Assembly (NCBI RefSeq): GCF_000299415.1 | Contig: NZ_AMPG01000001.1 | Location: 1,302,001 to 1,366,000, forward strand | Source: Candidatus Microthrix parvicella Bio17-1 | GTDB lineage: Bacteria > Actinomycetota > Acidimicrobiia > Acidimicrobiales > Microtrichaceae | Direction of reading: 5' to 3' | Length of the DNA stretch: 64,000 bases | Shown here: positions 1-12,607 of the stretch, one piece after another | Layout of the letters: each line of letters begins with the position of its first letter | How positions within the stretch are numbered: position 1 is the stretch's first letter | The notes under the pieces: model-generated | What the model saw: the letters and a program-made list of their open reading frames with translations, nothing else | Database searches by the model: none | Told to the model about the DNA's origin: nothing | Position numbers and translations under genes: made by a program

Positions 1-2220
<2,220 letters not shown>

Positions 2221-2224
<4 letters not shown>

Positions 2225-4149
2225 CCCGTTGCACCAATGCTGCTCGCCGCGCCGGCGACATCGTCCCGCTCGTACGCGGTCACCAGCGCTTCATAGCCGG
2301 GGTGTTCAAGGAGCTGCCCATGAGTCCCAACAGCCGTCACCCTTCCGCTTTCCAGAAACGCGATCCGGTCGGCCATTGCAATAGTGGACAAACGGTGGGC
2401 CACCACAAGCACGGTCATGCCAGAGGACTCGTGCCGACCGGAGCCGTCGCGCAGGCCGCCCAGGATCTCGGCCTCCACCACCGGATCGACCGCCGACGTT
2501 GCGTCATCGAGCACCAGCACCCGAGGGCGACGCACGAGTGCCCGAGCCAGGGCGACGCGCTGGCGCTGACCGCCACTCAGGGTTACGCCCCGTTCGCCCA
2601 TCACGGTGTCGAGGCCGCCGGGCAGCTGTTCGACGAAGCGGCGCGCCCGTGCGCGTTCAAGCACCTCCCACAACTCGTGGTCGTCGAGGTGACGCCCCAG
2701 CGCCACGTTGTCGCGCAGCGAGGTGGCAAACAAAAAGCTCTCCTGAAACACCAGGGCAACCGTTGAGCGCAACTCGGAGGGGGTCAGCTCCCCCAGGGCG
2801 ACACCACCCAACTCGATGTGCCCCGCCGTGGGTTCGTCGAGCCGCACCAGCAGCTCGCACAGCGTGGACTTGCCCGCCCCGGTGGCGCCCACCACCGCCA
2901 TCACCTCGCCGGGTTCGATGCGAAGGTTGACGTCGGTGAGCACGTCGACGCCCGGCTCAAATCCGAACCTCACCGAATCGAAGCTCACCGATGGCGCCTC
3001 CGGAGGAAGCCGGTCATGTCGACGCTCATCCACAGCTTCGGCAGGCGACGCGTCAACGCCATCGTCGACGTCCAGGAGCGACTCGATGCGCCCCATCGAC
3101 ACCAGCGAACGGGGCAAAGATTCGAACAGGAACCCCGCCACCCGAACCGGGAAGTTGAGCCATCCAAACAAGGTGACAGCGGCCAGCACCTCACCCGAGG
3201 TCACCGCACCGGCGCGGACCCGATACGCACCTACGGCGATCAGCGCCACCATGCCCAGCAGCGGCAACGCGTCCACCAGGGGGTGATAGGACGATGAGAG
3301 GCGGGCCAGACGAAGGCGCTGGGTTCGCAGGGCGCCCGCCGCACCGTTGAAACGATCGGACTCCTCCGCCTCGCGCCCCAGCGTCTTGACGACCAGGGCA
3401 CCCTCGAAGCTCTCATGGGCAATGGCCGACACCCGCGCCACCTGCTCCTGAGAGCGGGTCGCCGGTTCAACCATGCGGGACGAGAACCACCGACTGACCC
3501 CGACGAGCAGCGGAAACAGCACGGCGGCGATCAGCGCGAAGGTCCAGTCGGCGATCAAAAGGCTGATGATCGAGAACACCAGCAGCGCCACCAGCCCGAA
3601 GGTGAGCGGTACCGGCATGAGCGCCCAGGTGGAGAAGGTGACGTCGCTGTCGGCCACCGCCAGCAGTTGGCCGGTGGGCCGCTTGCGATGCTCCGAAAGT
3701 GGCATCGCAAGCACCCGGTCGGCCACCTGACGACGCAGTTCGGCCTGCACCCGTGCCTCGGTGACCGACCCGTACCAGCGGCGCAACACCACCGAACCGC
3801 CCCGCAGCACGCCAACCACCAACAGCGCCAGGGCGGCCCAGAGCGCTGCGCTCCGAGGGGTCTCCCCCGCAAGCACCGGGACGATGACCCTGTCGTTGAC
3901 CATGCCGATCACCACGGTGGAGCCCACCACGGTGGCCGCCCACGCGGTACCGCCGAACAGAGCCAGCGAAAAGGGCCACGGCTCCATGCGCGCAAATCGA
4001 CTCACCAGCGTGAGGCCCGACCGCGCCAGGCCGGCGCCATCAAGACCCCGCTCAGGCACCAACGCCGCGTCTGTCTGCGGTTCAGCTACCGGCGGCGGAT
4101 CTGTCTGCAATTCGGCCGCCGGCGGTTCGGCCGACGACCGCTCGCTCAT
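2221..4149 (-). CDS. ABC exporter half-transporter, degenerate-NBD subunit
   Basis: 642-residue partner of the downstream half-transporter. A 50-residue polar N-terminus precedes about six membrane segments (residues 60-350) and an ATPase domain. Walker A GATGAGKST is near residue 418 and the signature LSGGQRQRVALARAL is canonical. Walker B reads VLVLDDATS, with Asp where the catalytic Glu normally sits. In heterodimeric exporters such as TM287/288 the same change marks the non-hydrolysing site. Here that site would combine this Walker B with the altered LSVGERQ signature of the partner, which supports heterodimer assembly. Confidence 0.9.
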
Positions 4150-4176
4150 CGTGGACTCACCAGGATCCAGCCAGGA

Positions 4177-5607
4177 TCACAGCTGAATCGACTTGGTCTC
4201 GAGGTAGCCGTCGATGCCCCACTCCCCACGCTCACGACCATTGCCGGACTGTCCGTAACCTCCGAAGGGCGCCGTGGCGTTGAACGCCCCACCGTTGATA
4301 TCCACCTGGCCGGTGCGCATGCGTCGGGCAACCGCCTTGGCCCGCTCCGGATCGGCGCTCTGCACACCGCCGGCCAGACCGTAAATGGTGCTGTTGGCGA
4401 TGCGGATTGCGTCGTCCTCGTCCTCGTAGGGGATCACCGCGAGCACCGGCCCGAAAATTTCCTCCTGGGCGATGGTGCTGTTGGGGTCGACGTTGGCAAA
4501 CACCGTGGGCTTCACGTAGAAGCCGCGGGGGTGCTCCTCGGGCTGCTCGGGGCCGCCGATCACCAGGTCGGCGCCCTCGTCGATGCCCTTTTGGATGTAC
4601 TCACGCACGCGGTCGCGCTGAGCGGCGGAGACGAGCGGGCCGAACGCATGGAACAGGTCGGGCTCATCGGCTGCCGGATCGACCAGCTTGGCCTGGGCCA
4701 CCTCGGCCACCACGGCGTCGACGATCTCGTCATGCATTGCTGCGGGCACCAGCAGGCGGGTGAGCGCCGAGCAGGTCTGGCCCGAGTTGAGCATGCATGC
4801 GAACACCGAACCGAAGGCGATGGTGGACGGGTCGGCGTCGTCGAGCACGATGTTGGCCGACTTGCCGCCCAGTTCCAACTCAACCCGCTTGACCGTGTCG
4901 GCGGCCGACTTGGAAACCTCTTTGCCCGCCCGACCCGAGCCGGTGAAGCTGACCATGTCGACGTCGGGGTGCGCTGTCATGGCACCGCCCACGTCGGGGC
5001 CGTTGCCGATGACCATGTTGAAGACACCGGCGGGCAGGCCCACCTCATCGAGAACCTCGGCCAGCAGATAGGCGTTGAGCGGCGTCACCTCGGAGGGCTT
5101 CAGCACCACCGTGCACCCGGCGGCCAGCGCCGGGGCCACCTTGCAGACGATCAGGTACAGCGGGTAGTTCCACGGGGTGATGGCCGCAACGAGGCCGATC
5201 GGCTCGCGGACCACCAGTGAGTTGCCCAACTCTTTTTCCCACTCGAACGCCTCGATCTGGTCGGCGTAGCTGTTCCAGTCACCGACGGCCAGGCCGGCCT
5301 GCACCATCTGGGCGAAGGCCTTGGGTGACCCCACCTCCGCCGTGATGGTGTCGACCACCTCGTCGTAACGCGCGGTGAGCGCCGCGCCGATGTCACGCAG
5401 ATATTTTGCCCGCACGTCCAGTGAGGTGGTGGACCAGGAGGGAAACGCGCGGCGGGCGGCGGCCACGGCACGGTCGACGTCCTCGGCCGAGCCCATCGGC
5501 ACCCGACCGATGACCTCTTCGGTCGCCGAGTTGATGACGTCTTCGGTGGCGGTACCGGCTGGAACCACCCACTCGCCCCCGATGTAAAACTTCTCGTGAA
5601 TCTTCAT
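4177..5607 (-). CDS. NAD(P)-dependent aldehyde dehydrogenase
   Basis: 476 residues, full length for the ALDH superfamily. Visible landmarks are TPWNYPLYL (cofactor-binding region), the general-base region [13 protein letters not shown], the nucleophile segment [15 protein letters not shown] and the C-terminal [13 protein letters not shown]. It oxidises an aldehyde to the acid in the cytoplasm; the substrate cannot be read from sequence. It resembles the broad family annotated near betaine, vanillin or medium-chain aldehyde dehydrogenases. The ATG at 5607 has AAGGGGAG just upstream. It stands 27 bases before the ABC exporter genes on the same strand. Confidence 0.9.
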   Translation of the reverse strand: MKIHEKFYIGGEWVVPAGTATEDVINSATEEVIGRVPMGSAEDVDRAVAAARRAFPSWSTTSLDVRAKYLRDIGAALTARYDEVVDTITAEVGSPKAFAQMVQAGLAVGDWNSYADQIEAFEWEKELGNSLVVREPIGLVAAITPWNYPLYLIVCKVAPALAAGCTVVLKPSEVTPLNAYLLAEVLDEVGLPAGVFNMVIGNGPDVGGAMTAHPDVDMVSFTGSGRAGKEVSKSAADTVKRVELELGGKSANIVLDDADPSTIAFGSVFACMLNSGQTCSALTRLLVPAAMHDEIVDAVVAEVAQAKLVDPAADEPDLFHAFGPLVSAAQRDRVREYIQKGIDEGADLVIGGPEQPEEHPRGFYVKPTVFANVDPNSTIAQEEIFGPVLAVIPYEDEDDAIRIANSTIYGLAGGVQSADPERAKAVARRMRTGQVDINGGAFNATAPFGGYGQSGNGRERGEWGIDGYLETKSIQL

Positions 5608-5762
5608 CTTCTCCCCTTGGGTGTCGGGGCGCGAAGCCCCATGGTCGCCGGGGCGAAGGACCCGGCCGATCGACTGGACTGCTCACGTTACCGGCCGAGC
5701 CCCCCGATTGCCCCAGCAGAGTGGCAGTTCTGCCGTGACCGGCGGCCCCAGGCGTCGGTTGC

Positions 5763-6698
5763 CTAGACGCGGGTCGCACGGGCGCGGCGGGTGGCCTGCT
5801 CCAGCACCGGATTGTCTCCTGCGGCCGCCTTCAGCGTTGCCAGCAGCGCCTGCGTCGAAGCTGCCACAACCGCCCGCTCGGTCGGGCCCGGCCCCCGTCG
5901 TCCGTAGATTCGATGCGCCCAGGTGGGCAGTATTCCCCAGGCGGCGGCCGAGAACATGCCGGAAACGCTGCGGGTCACCGGGTCGCCCTCCGGAGGGTTG
6001 GCAAGAAATCGCAACGTGTCCTGTGCCTGATCACCGCCCGCAAGCTCCGGCTGCACGTCGGTGAAATAGTCGGCCATCTCGATGCTGCTGCGGGGCAGGT
6101 CGGTGGCGCCCAACGCCTCGGCGACCACGGCCATCTCGTCGTAATAGGCGTCGAGCTCGGCCGGGGTCATGACCCGGCGTCCGTATCGGGCATTGGCCGC
6201 CGCAAACATCGACACCTCGGCCACATGCACCCATCGCAACAGTGCCGGGTCGTTGGCGTCGTAGGGACGCCCATCGGGTGCAATCCCGGTGATCCGCCGG
6301 TGGGTTCGACGCACGATCCTGCACAACCGTTCGGCGGTCTCGGAGTCGCCGTAGGTGGTGGCGGCCACGAAGCTGGCGGTGCGCGACAGGCGTTCGGCCG
6401 GTCGCTCCTTGAAATCCGAGTGCTCGGCCACACCGGCCATGGCCAAGGGATGCAGCGCCTGCACCATCAACGAGCCAAACCCACCGACGATCATCGACAG
6501 ATCGGAGTGAACCCACCAGGTGACGCTGTCGGGGCCGAACCAGCCCGGGTCGCCGGCCGGTTCGTCGTAACGCTCCTGGGGAAACCGGTTGGAGTCGAAC
6601 GCCTCCCGCAACTGGGCACCCACGGCGTTTCGCAGCGGCGTCGCCGCCCAACCCAGCGCCCGGGCGGGTGTCACCCCGGCCGCCATCACGGCACTCAC
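5763..6698 (-). CDS. MpaB-like oxygenase family protein (DUF2236)
   Basis: 311 residues. The motif run WVHSDLSMIVGGFGSLMVQ, LHPLAMAGVAEHSDF and LLRWVHVAEVSMF is that of DUF2236, the family including fungal MpaB and bacterial latex-clearing proteins. These are haem-associated oxygenases; this member's substrate is unknown. The chosen start is the GTG at 6698, because it overlaps the stop of the upstream DUF4262 gene as GTGA; a TTG one codon earlier is less likely. The C-terminal region (about residues 245-311) is Arg/Ala rich. Confidence 0.82.
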   Translation of the reverse strand: MSAVMAAGVTPARALGWAATPLRNAVGAQLREAFDSNRFPQERYDEPAGDPGWFGPDSVTWWVHSDLSMIVGGFGSLMVQALHPLAMAGVAEHSDFKERPAERLSRTASFVAATTYGDSETAERLCRIVRRTHRRITGIAPDGRPYDANDPALLRWVHVAEVSMFAAANARYGRRVMTPAELDAYYDEMAVVAEALGATDLPRSSIEMADYFTDVQPELAGGDQAQDTLRFLANPPEGDPVTRSVSGMFSAAAWGILPTWAHRIYGRRGPGPTERAVVAASTQALLATLKAAAGDNPVLEQATRRARATRV

Positions 6699-7183
6699 CA
6701 ATGCCCGATCATCGGCTGTGCCACACGGAGCCGATGGTCATAGCCGTCCTCCCATGGCAACAACCCGGCACGGTCGGGCCACATGAACTGCTGCATTCGA
6801 AACGGCGTTTGGGCGTAGAACACGGCCGCTCCCGGAAACCGTTCGTCGGCCACGTCGACGTCGACCGTGAGCAACGCCGAGCGAAGTTCGTTCTCCAAAA
6901 GGCCCGAGAAGACCACCCCCACCGGCAACTCGATTCCCGCAGCAATTTGCGCTGCGATCAGGTCGATGAGACCCCGAGCCGCCGACGGTGCCAGCCCCCA
7001 CAGCCCCACCTCGGCATGTCCCCACGTGGCCTCGAAGCCAACCGAAAACGTGTAGCCCGGACGCGGATCGAGCGGGTCATCCACCTGCGTGACCGGTTCG
7101 ACCGCGTAGCCCCGGGTCTCAACCATCCACGCCAGCTTGTCACGCAGATCCAGATGGCGATCAGGCATCGGGTCACCGCTCAC
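6695..7183 (-). CDS. DUF4262-like protein
   Basis: 162 residues. The sequence GYTFSVGFEATWGHAEVGLWGL followed by an acidic mid-region and PFRMQQFMWPD near the end matches the general plan of DUF4262 proteins, small cytoplasmic proteins of unknown function. The start is a GTG at 7183 that overlaps the metF stop by 4 bases (GTGA) and has GGAGG about 9 bases upstream; an ATG at 7168 is an alternative. It lies in the middle of a coupled chain metF - DUF4262 - MpaB-like, but a shared function is not evident. Confidence 0.75.
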   Translation of the reverse strand: MSGDPMPDRHLDLRDKLAWMVETRGYAVEPVTQVDDPLDPRPGYTFSVGFEATWGHAEVGLWGLAPSAARGLIDLIAAQIAAGIELPVGVVFSGLLENELRSALLTVDVDVADERFPGAAVFYAQTPFRMQQFMWPDRAGLLPWEDGYDHRLRVAQPMIGHW

Positions 7184-8130
7184 CCGTCCGTCGCCTCCAC
7201 GGCCGGCCGGATGCGCCAACCCAGACGGGCGCCGACCCCCAACGGGGCCTCCGCACGATTGAGTGCATACAGGTGAACGCCCGGTGCGCCTCCGGCCAAC
7301 AGTTCCTCGGCCAGATTGGCGGCAGCCTCGACCGCAACCTCCATGAGGGCGGCCTCGTCATCGGCAACCGATTCGTAGCGGGCCCAGAGCTCGTGGGGAC
7401 GATGCGCCTTCGCCAGGTCGGCGAACCGGGCGACCGAGACCGGGTTGGTCACCGGGATGACCCCGGGAACGATCGGGGTCGTGACGCCAAGCGCGGTCAA
7501 CTCGTCGACCATCTCGAAGTAGTCCGACGCGCTGAAGAAGAACTGGGTGATGGCAAAGTCGGCCACCTCGAGCTTGTCGGCAAGGTGTCGACGGTCGCTC
7601 GCCCGATCAGGGGAGCGCGGATGGGTCTCAGGGTGGGCGGCGACCCCAACCGAAAAGTCTCCGACCTCCCGGATCAGCTCCACCAACTCGGTTGCGTAGG
7701 TGAAGTCGCCGCCTGCCGGGCTGCCGTCGGCCGGCGGGTCCCCCGCCAGCGCCAGAATGTTTCGTACACCGCTGGCGGCGTAGTCCTCCAGCAACTCGGC
7801 GAGCTCGCTTCGGGTATGCCCCACGCAGGTGAGATGGGCCATCACGGGGTAGTTCCTGTCGGCGTTGGCGCTGACCACCAGATCGCGGGTGCGGTCCCGC
7901 GTCGAGCCGCCCGCACCGTAGGTGACCGAAACAAAATCGGGGTTCAGGTCCTCCAACTCGTCCACGGTGTCCAGCAGGTTTGCCACCCCACGGTCGGTCT
8001 TGGGGGGAAAGAACTCCAGCGACAACGTGGGACCCTCGGCCAAGAGGTCATCGATTCGAGCGTCCTGATGAGCCGAGGTCGAACGATCGGGCCGGGAGGG
8101 AACCGAAGAATGTGGGGTACCAGGGGCCAT
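7180..8130 (-). CDS. metF: Methylenetetrahydrofolate reductase
   Basis: Reduces 5,10-methylene-THF to 5-methyl-THF for methionine synthesis. 316 residues from the ATG at 8130; a longer frame exists but would overlap folD. Family landmarks are LSLEFFPPKT (with the active-site Glu), VSVTYGAGGS, HLTCVGHTRSEL, ILALAGDPP and the FAD-site region FAITQFFFSA. It starts 11 bases after folD, which makes its substrate, and its 3' end overlaps the DUF4262 gene. No strong Shine-Dalgarno is visible at this start. Confidence 0.93.
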   Translation of the reverse strand: MAPGTPHSSVPSRPDRSTSAHQDARIDDLLAEGPTLSLEFFPPKTDRGVANLLDTVDELEDLNPDFVSVTYGAGGSTRDRTRDLVVSANADRNYPVMAHLTCVGHTRSELAELLEDYAASGVRNILALAGDPPADGSPAGGDFTYATELVELIREVGDFSVGVAAHPETHPRSPDRASDRRHLADKLEVADFAITQFFFSASDYFEMVDELTALGVTTPIVPGVIPVTNPVSVARFADLAKAHRPHELWARYESVADDEAALMEVAVEAAANLAEELLAGGAPGVHLYALNRAEAPLGVGARLGWRIRPAVEATDG

Positions 8131-8141
8131 GGGAACCGAGG

Positions 8142-9041
8142 CTACCCGTCGCTCGTAGGGCCGGCGATGCCGACGGAGCGGGCCGCAGCCTCGACCGTAT
8201 TGACCAACAACATGGCCCTGGTCATGGGGCCCACACCACCGATGCGGGGCGACAGCCAACCGGCCACCTCCGCCACCTCATCGGCGACGTCGGAGACCAC
8301 TTTGCGGCCGGCCATCGTGACGCCGGCGGCCACCACCGCCGAACCGGGCCGCACCATGTCGGCGGTGATCACGCCCGGTGCACCGGCGGCCGCCACGATG
8401 ACGTCGGCGGTTCGAGTGAACGATCCGAGATCCTCCACGCCGGTGTGCACCACGGTGACCGCAGCGTTGGCGCCCTCACGCTTCAGCGCGGCCAGGAGCG
8501 CCAGCGGCCGACCGATGGTCAGCCCTCGCCCAACGATCACCAGATGGCGGCCTGCGAGCTCGACCCCATGTTCGGCGAGCAGCGCGAGGATGCCGTTGGG
8601 GGTGCACGGGAGGGGCGCCTCCTCCCCCATGACCAGTTTGCCCAGATTGACCGGGTGCAACCCATCGGCGTCCTTGGCCGGGCTCATGGCCAGCATCGCT
8701 GCTTCAAAGTCGAGCCCCGCTGGAACCGGGTATTGCAGGATGAACGCATCGACCCGATCGTCGGCGTTCATCTCGGCGATGACAGCCTCGAGTTCGTCCT
8801 GAGTCGTGCCCATCGGCATGCCTCGGTGCACCGAGGCCATGCCCACGTCGGCACAATCCTGGTGCTTACCGGCCACGTACCGGGCGCTGGGGCCGTCGTC
8901 GCCCACAAGGACGGTGCCCAACCCCGGAGGACGACCCTGCTCCGACAAAACGCCGGGGCGCGCAAGTTGCTCCACCCGGACCGCCAACTCGGCCTTGATC
9001 CGGTCGGCCAACGCCTGCCCGTCCAATGTCTTCGCAGTCAT
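8142..9041 (-). CDS. folD: Bifunctional methylene-THF dehydrogenase / methenyl-THF cyclohydrolase
   Basis: Interconverts methylene-, methenyl- and 10-formyl-THF, the formyl donor for PurN and PurH. 299 residues. The catalytic pair is seen in SARYVAGK (Tyr55, Lys59) and the C-terminal motif is [12 protein letters not shown]. Several positions drift from the family consensus: QYPVP replaces the usual QLPLP, and the cofactor loop is GRGLTIGRP instead of GRSxxVGxP. The rest of the fold is intact, so I still call it active. It sits between purH and metF on the same strand. Confidence 0.92.
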   Translation of the reverse strand: MTAKTLDGQALADRIKAELAVRVEQLARPGVLSEQGRPPGLGTVLVGDDGPSARYVAGKHQDCADVGMASVHRGMPMGTTQDELEAVIAEMNADDRVDAFILQYPVPAGLDFEAAMLAMSPAKDADGLHPVNLGKLVMGEEAPLPCTPNGILALLAEHGVELAGRHLVIVGRGLTIGRPLALLAALKREGANAAVTVVHTGVEDLGSFTRTADVIVAAAGAPGVITADMVRPGSAVVAAGVTMAGRKVVSDVADEVAEVAGWLSPRIGGVGPMTRAMLLVNTVEAAARSVGIAGPTSDG

Positions 9042-9087
9042 GGGACCACGCTAACCGGCCGCCCATACACCTCACCGGTGAGGCCGG

Positions 9088-10650
9088 TCAGTGCCGGAAG
9101 TGTCGTACCCCGGTGAACACCATGGCCATGCCCGCCTCATTGGCCGCTGCGATCACCTCGTCGTCCCGCACCGAGCCGCCCGGCTGGATCACGCAGGTGG
9201 CACCGGCGTCAGCGGCGGCATCGAGCCCATCACGAAACGGGAAGAACGCGTCGGAGGCACATGCACCACCGACCGCACGGCCGGCCGCCTTCTCGGCCGC
9301 GATCCGGCCGGCATCCCGGCGGTTCTGCTGCCCGGCACCAATTCCAACCGCCGTCTTGTTCTTCACCAGAACGATGCAGTTGGAGCTGACCTTTGCCGCC
9401 AGTCTCCAGGCCAACTCCAGGTCGAGCCATTCGGCCTCATCGGGAGCCCGTTCGGTCACGGTCACACAAGCGGCCCGGTCAAACCCTCCCTGATCGGTGG
9501 TTTGCACCAACAGCCCGCCGGAGATGGACCGCACCTGGAGCTCCGGTTCGGTCGGCGCTGTGGTCTCCAACAGCCGAAGGTTCTTCTTCTTCGCCAGAAT
9601 CTCCCGGGCCTCGGGGGTGTAGCCGGGCGCCACCACCACCTCGGTGAACACGGGTGACAGCGCCTCGGCCACCTCGCCCGTCAGGTCTCGATTGACCGCC
9701 ACGATGCCGCCGAACGCAGACACCGGATCGCCCTCGTGGGCGCGCCGATAGGCGGTCAGCAGATCGTCGGCCACCGCTGCGCCACACGGGTTGGCGTGCT
9801 TGATCACCACCGCTGCCGGACCGTCGCCGAGGCTCCAGACCAAGCGCCAGGCGGCGTCGGCGTCGTAGACGTTCAGGTAGGACAGGTCCTTACCCTGATG
9901 CTGCACCGCATCGTCCCAGCACCCACCGTTGCCCGTTCGGTACCGGGCGCCGACCTGGTGGGGATTCTCTCCGTAGCGCAACACGGCGGACCGGGTGGCG
10001 GCGAGGGTCAAGCGCTCGGGAAGAGCACTGATGTCCGTAACGTCCTCGCCCTCCTGGTTTGCCGGTGACGCAGAAGCCTCAGGTTGCAGAGCCCCGGTCC
10101 GCATCCAGCCTGCGATCTGAACGTCGTAGTCGGCGATCACCTCGAAGGCCCGCACCGCCAGCGCCCGACGGGTGTCGACCGAGAGTTCGCCAGTTTGCTC
10201 GACCTCATCCACCACCCCCGCGTAGTCGGAGGGATCGACCAACACCCCGACATGCGCGTGGTTCTTGGCCGCGGCCCGCACCATGGTGGGCCCGCCGATG
10301 TCGATCAGCTCAATGCCCGGGTCCGATGCGAACGGATACAGGTTGACCACCACCAGATCGATGGGCTCAATGCCATGCTCCGCAAGGTCGGCCAGGTGGG
10401 TGGGATCATCACGATCCGCCAGCAGCGCACCGTGAACCGCAGGATGAAGCGTCACCACCCGATGCGACAGCATCTCGCCGAAACCAGTGAGCTCGGCAAG
10501 AGGTTGCACCGTGATACCGGCTTCGGCAAGCACGGCGGCGGTGCCCCCGGACGAGAGCAACTCCCAACCCGCTCGCACCAGCACCTTCGCCAGATCAACA
10601 ACGCCGGTCTTGTCATAGGTCGACAGCAGGGCTCGGCGGCGTTCCGCCAT
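9088..10650 (-). CDS. purH: Bifunctional AICAR transformylase / IMP cyclohydrolase
   Basis: Last two steps of IMP synthesis. 520 residues from the ATG at 10650, which has GGAG 7 bases upstream; the frame stays open further upstream but lacks conservation. The N-terminal MGS-like cyclohydrolase domain begins [18 protein letters not shown] and includes [22 protein letters not shown]. The transformylase part contains [18 protein letters not shown] (the Lys-His pair) and the end motif [13 protein letters not shown]. The purN gene that often neighbours purH lies 3.5 kb away beyond a rightward block. Confidence 0.96.
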   Translation of the reverse strand: MAERRRALLSTYDKTGVVDLAKVLVRAGWELLSSGGTAAVLAEAGITVQPLAELTGFGEMLSHRVVTLHPAVHGALLADRDDPTHLADLAEHGIEPIDLVVVNLYPFASDPGIELIDIGGPTMVRAAAKNHAHVGVLVDPSDYAGVVDEVEQTGELSVDTRRALAVRAFEVIADYDVQIAGWMRTGALQPEASASPANQEGEDVTDISALPERLTLAATRSAVLRYGENPHQVGARYRTGNGGCWDDAVQHQGKDLSYLNVYDADAAWRLVWSLGDGPAAVVIKHANPCGAAVADDLLTAYRRAHEGDPVSAFGGIVAVNRDLTGEVAEALSPVFTEVVVAPGYTPEAREILAKKKNLRLLETTAPTEPELQVRSISGGLLVQTTDQGGFDRAACVTVTERAPDEAEWLDLELAWRLAAKVSSNCIVLVKNKTAVGIGAGQQNRRDAGRIAAEKAAGRAVGGACASDAFFPFRDGLDAAADAGATCVIQPGGSVRDDEVIAAANEAGMAMVFTGVRHFRH

Positions 10651-10959
10651 GATCACTCTCCGGGGTTCGTTGGCCGACGTCACACTCGGGCGCCGGCGCC
10701 GGTCGACCCTACCGGGCCACCCCAAGAGGCCACCAACGGCCCCGGGTCGGCGAGCACCCACGGCACCTTTCGGTCCCCTTTCAAGAAATTCACTTGACCT
10801 TGAACCCCATCTCAGAAAGACTGAACACCAGTCGAGCCAACGCAGTCTCGGCGCCCACGCAGAACACATTTCGGCTGGGCGCTGCCACCGGCGCTGGGGC
10901 TCGTTCCTGGTTCACCATCCTCCGGCACAGCGCTCGTCGAGCGAGAGAAGGGGACCAGT
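10651..10959. other. 309-base divergent intergenic region
   Basis: Region between purH (leftward) and the rightward 34-codon ORF. It should hold the purH promoter and leader. A possible weak rightward promoter is TTGACC at 10795 with AAGACT 17 bases later. The 12-base GC palindrome GGCGCCGGCGCC lies near 10690. I found no tRNA, no clear riboswitch and no conserved ORF. Confidence 0.4.
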
Positions 10960-11064
10960 GTGAGTCGTTTCTTCGAAAGCATCGAGACCTTGATCAGAAT
11001 CGTGGCGCTGATTGGAGGAGCGATTCTCGGCCTGTTGCTGATGGTGATGACGTTTGCGGTCTGA
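10960..11064 (+). CDS. Possible 34-residue single-pass membrane peptide
   Basis: A GTG-started frame preceded by AGAAGGGG with a 6-base spacer. It encodes an amphipathic N-terminus (SRFFESIETLIRIV) followed by one hydrophobic segment (ALIGGAILGLLLMVMTFAV) and stops at TGA. The Shine-Dalgarno, charge pattern and hydrophobic helix suggest a real small membrane protein, but there is no homology evidence. It lies 101 bases upstream of the broken acyltransferase gene on the same strand. Confidence 0.4.
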   Translation: MSRFFESIETLIRIVALIGGAILGLLLMVMTFAV

Positions 11065-12473
11065 CCCCTGATCGGCCCGGCCTGGCGTGACGACCCCGGC
11101 CTGGCCGATTTGGAAGCTAGCGTGCCCCCGGTGTGCGTCACCCTTGAAGCGCGCCTGCAACGGTTATGACCTCACCGAGCGCACCTCCAGCCAACCCTCC
11201 GGGAAACCACCCGCCAACGGACAGCGGTGGCCGGTCCGCGTCGGCGAACGGGTCCGACGTTGCCGACGAAAATCCCAGGTCGCTCTCCCAACGGGTTGAG
11301 GGAGCCGGTGACAGCACCGTCCTCGACCTGACGATCGGCGTCGAGGGTGCCGGTCCGGTGACGACCGCGCCCGTTCCGCCCGATGATTCCCCCACGACGA
11401 GCGCCGGCGACCCGCCCATGCTGCGTCACCGGAACTGCCTGGACGGCATCCGGGGCCTCGCCGTACTCACCGTGGTGTTCTTTCACCTCGAACTTGGGTG
11501 GATGCGCGGCGGGTACCTGGGCGTCGATGTGTTTTTTGTGCTGTCCGGGTTCCTGATCAGCACCCTCCTGATCCGCGAATGGACCAAGCACGGGCGGATT
11601 GACCTGAAGGGGTTCTGGGTCCGCCGGGCACGGCGACTGTTGCCCGCCATGCTCGTCGTGCTGGCAGCCGTCGCCGCGTTTGCGGTGTTTCTCGCCCAGC
11701 CCGAGCAGCTCAGCGATATTCGGAGCCAGGGGCTCGCATCACTGTTCTACGTCACCAACTGGGCTCGAGCCGCAGAGAAGACGAGCTACTTCGACACCTT
11801 CGCCGCAAAGAGTCCGCTGGAGCACTACTGGTCACTCGCCATCGAGGAGCAGTTCTACGTCGTCTGGCCTCTGGTGGTCATGGCGCTCTTCACCTGGCGC
11901 AGCCGAGCGAAGGGCACCTTGGATCGTGCTCGTCGCTACGACGTGCCGCTCGGGCTCGTTGGGCTGATCGGCGCGGCTGCTTCGGCCACGTTGATGGCCG
12001 TGCTGTACTCGCCCGACAACTCCAGCCTGTACTTCCGCACCGACACTCGCGTGCAGGGACTGCTCATTGGAGTGGCGTTGGCAGCGCTCTTCGACGCCGT
12101 CGGTCGACGGCTCATGGCCGCCCCACCGGCATGGTTGGTGCCCGCCGGGTGGGCCGCAGGGCTGGCGTTCCTCGTGGCGATCGTCACCGACGTAACCCCC
12201 GCGTGGCTCTATCAGGGCGGGTTTCTGCTGATCGCCGTGCTGACCGCCGTCGTCATCCTGGCGGCGATGGCCCACCCACGTTCATCACTGGACCGCGCCT
12301 TGTCGGTCCGACCTCTCCGATTCTTCGGCCGCATCTCATATGGCCTGTACCTGTGGCACTGGCCGGTGATCCTGGCGCTCACCCCCGAACGCACAGGCCT
12401 TCCCATGCCGGCGCTCAACGTGTTGCGATTCGCCATCTCGGTGGCGTTGGCCGTGGTGAGCCTGCTGGTGCTC

Positions 12474-12607
12474 GAGGTGCCCATTCGAGAACGGCGGCTG
12501 CCGGGCCGGGTCGAGTTCGCGAGCCTCGGGGGGGTGCCGGGAGGTCCCCATCGGAGAGCGGCGGCTGCCGGTCCGGGTCGAGTTCGCGAGCCTCGGGGTG
12601 GTGCCGG
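12474..12607 (+). repeat. Imperfect 67-bp tandem duplication inside the acyltransferase gene
   Basis: Copy 1 covers 12474-12540 and copy 2 covers 12541-12607. They match at 61 of 67 positions by eye. Both contain CGGCGGCTGCCGG and GGTCGAGTTCGCGAGCCTCG. Since 67 is not a multiple of three, the duplication changes the reading frame by one. Copy 1 encodes the family-typical LEVPIRERRLP; copy 2 leads in frame into VVPVALAVALLVTTTGG of the downstream part. Confidence 0.95.

Noticed and set aside
3415-5220. 601-codon rightward open frame opposite the ABC exporter and aldehyde dehydrogenase genes
   Set aside because: His/Gly/Arg-rich composition typical of a GC-rich shadow frame; the opposite strand carries clear family motifs.
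6699-6701. TTG start one codon upstream for the MpaB-like gene
   Set aside because: GTG at 6698 forms a GTGA overlap like neighbouring genes and is the more usual start codon.
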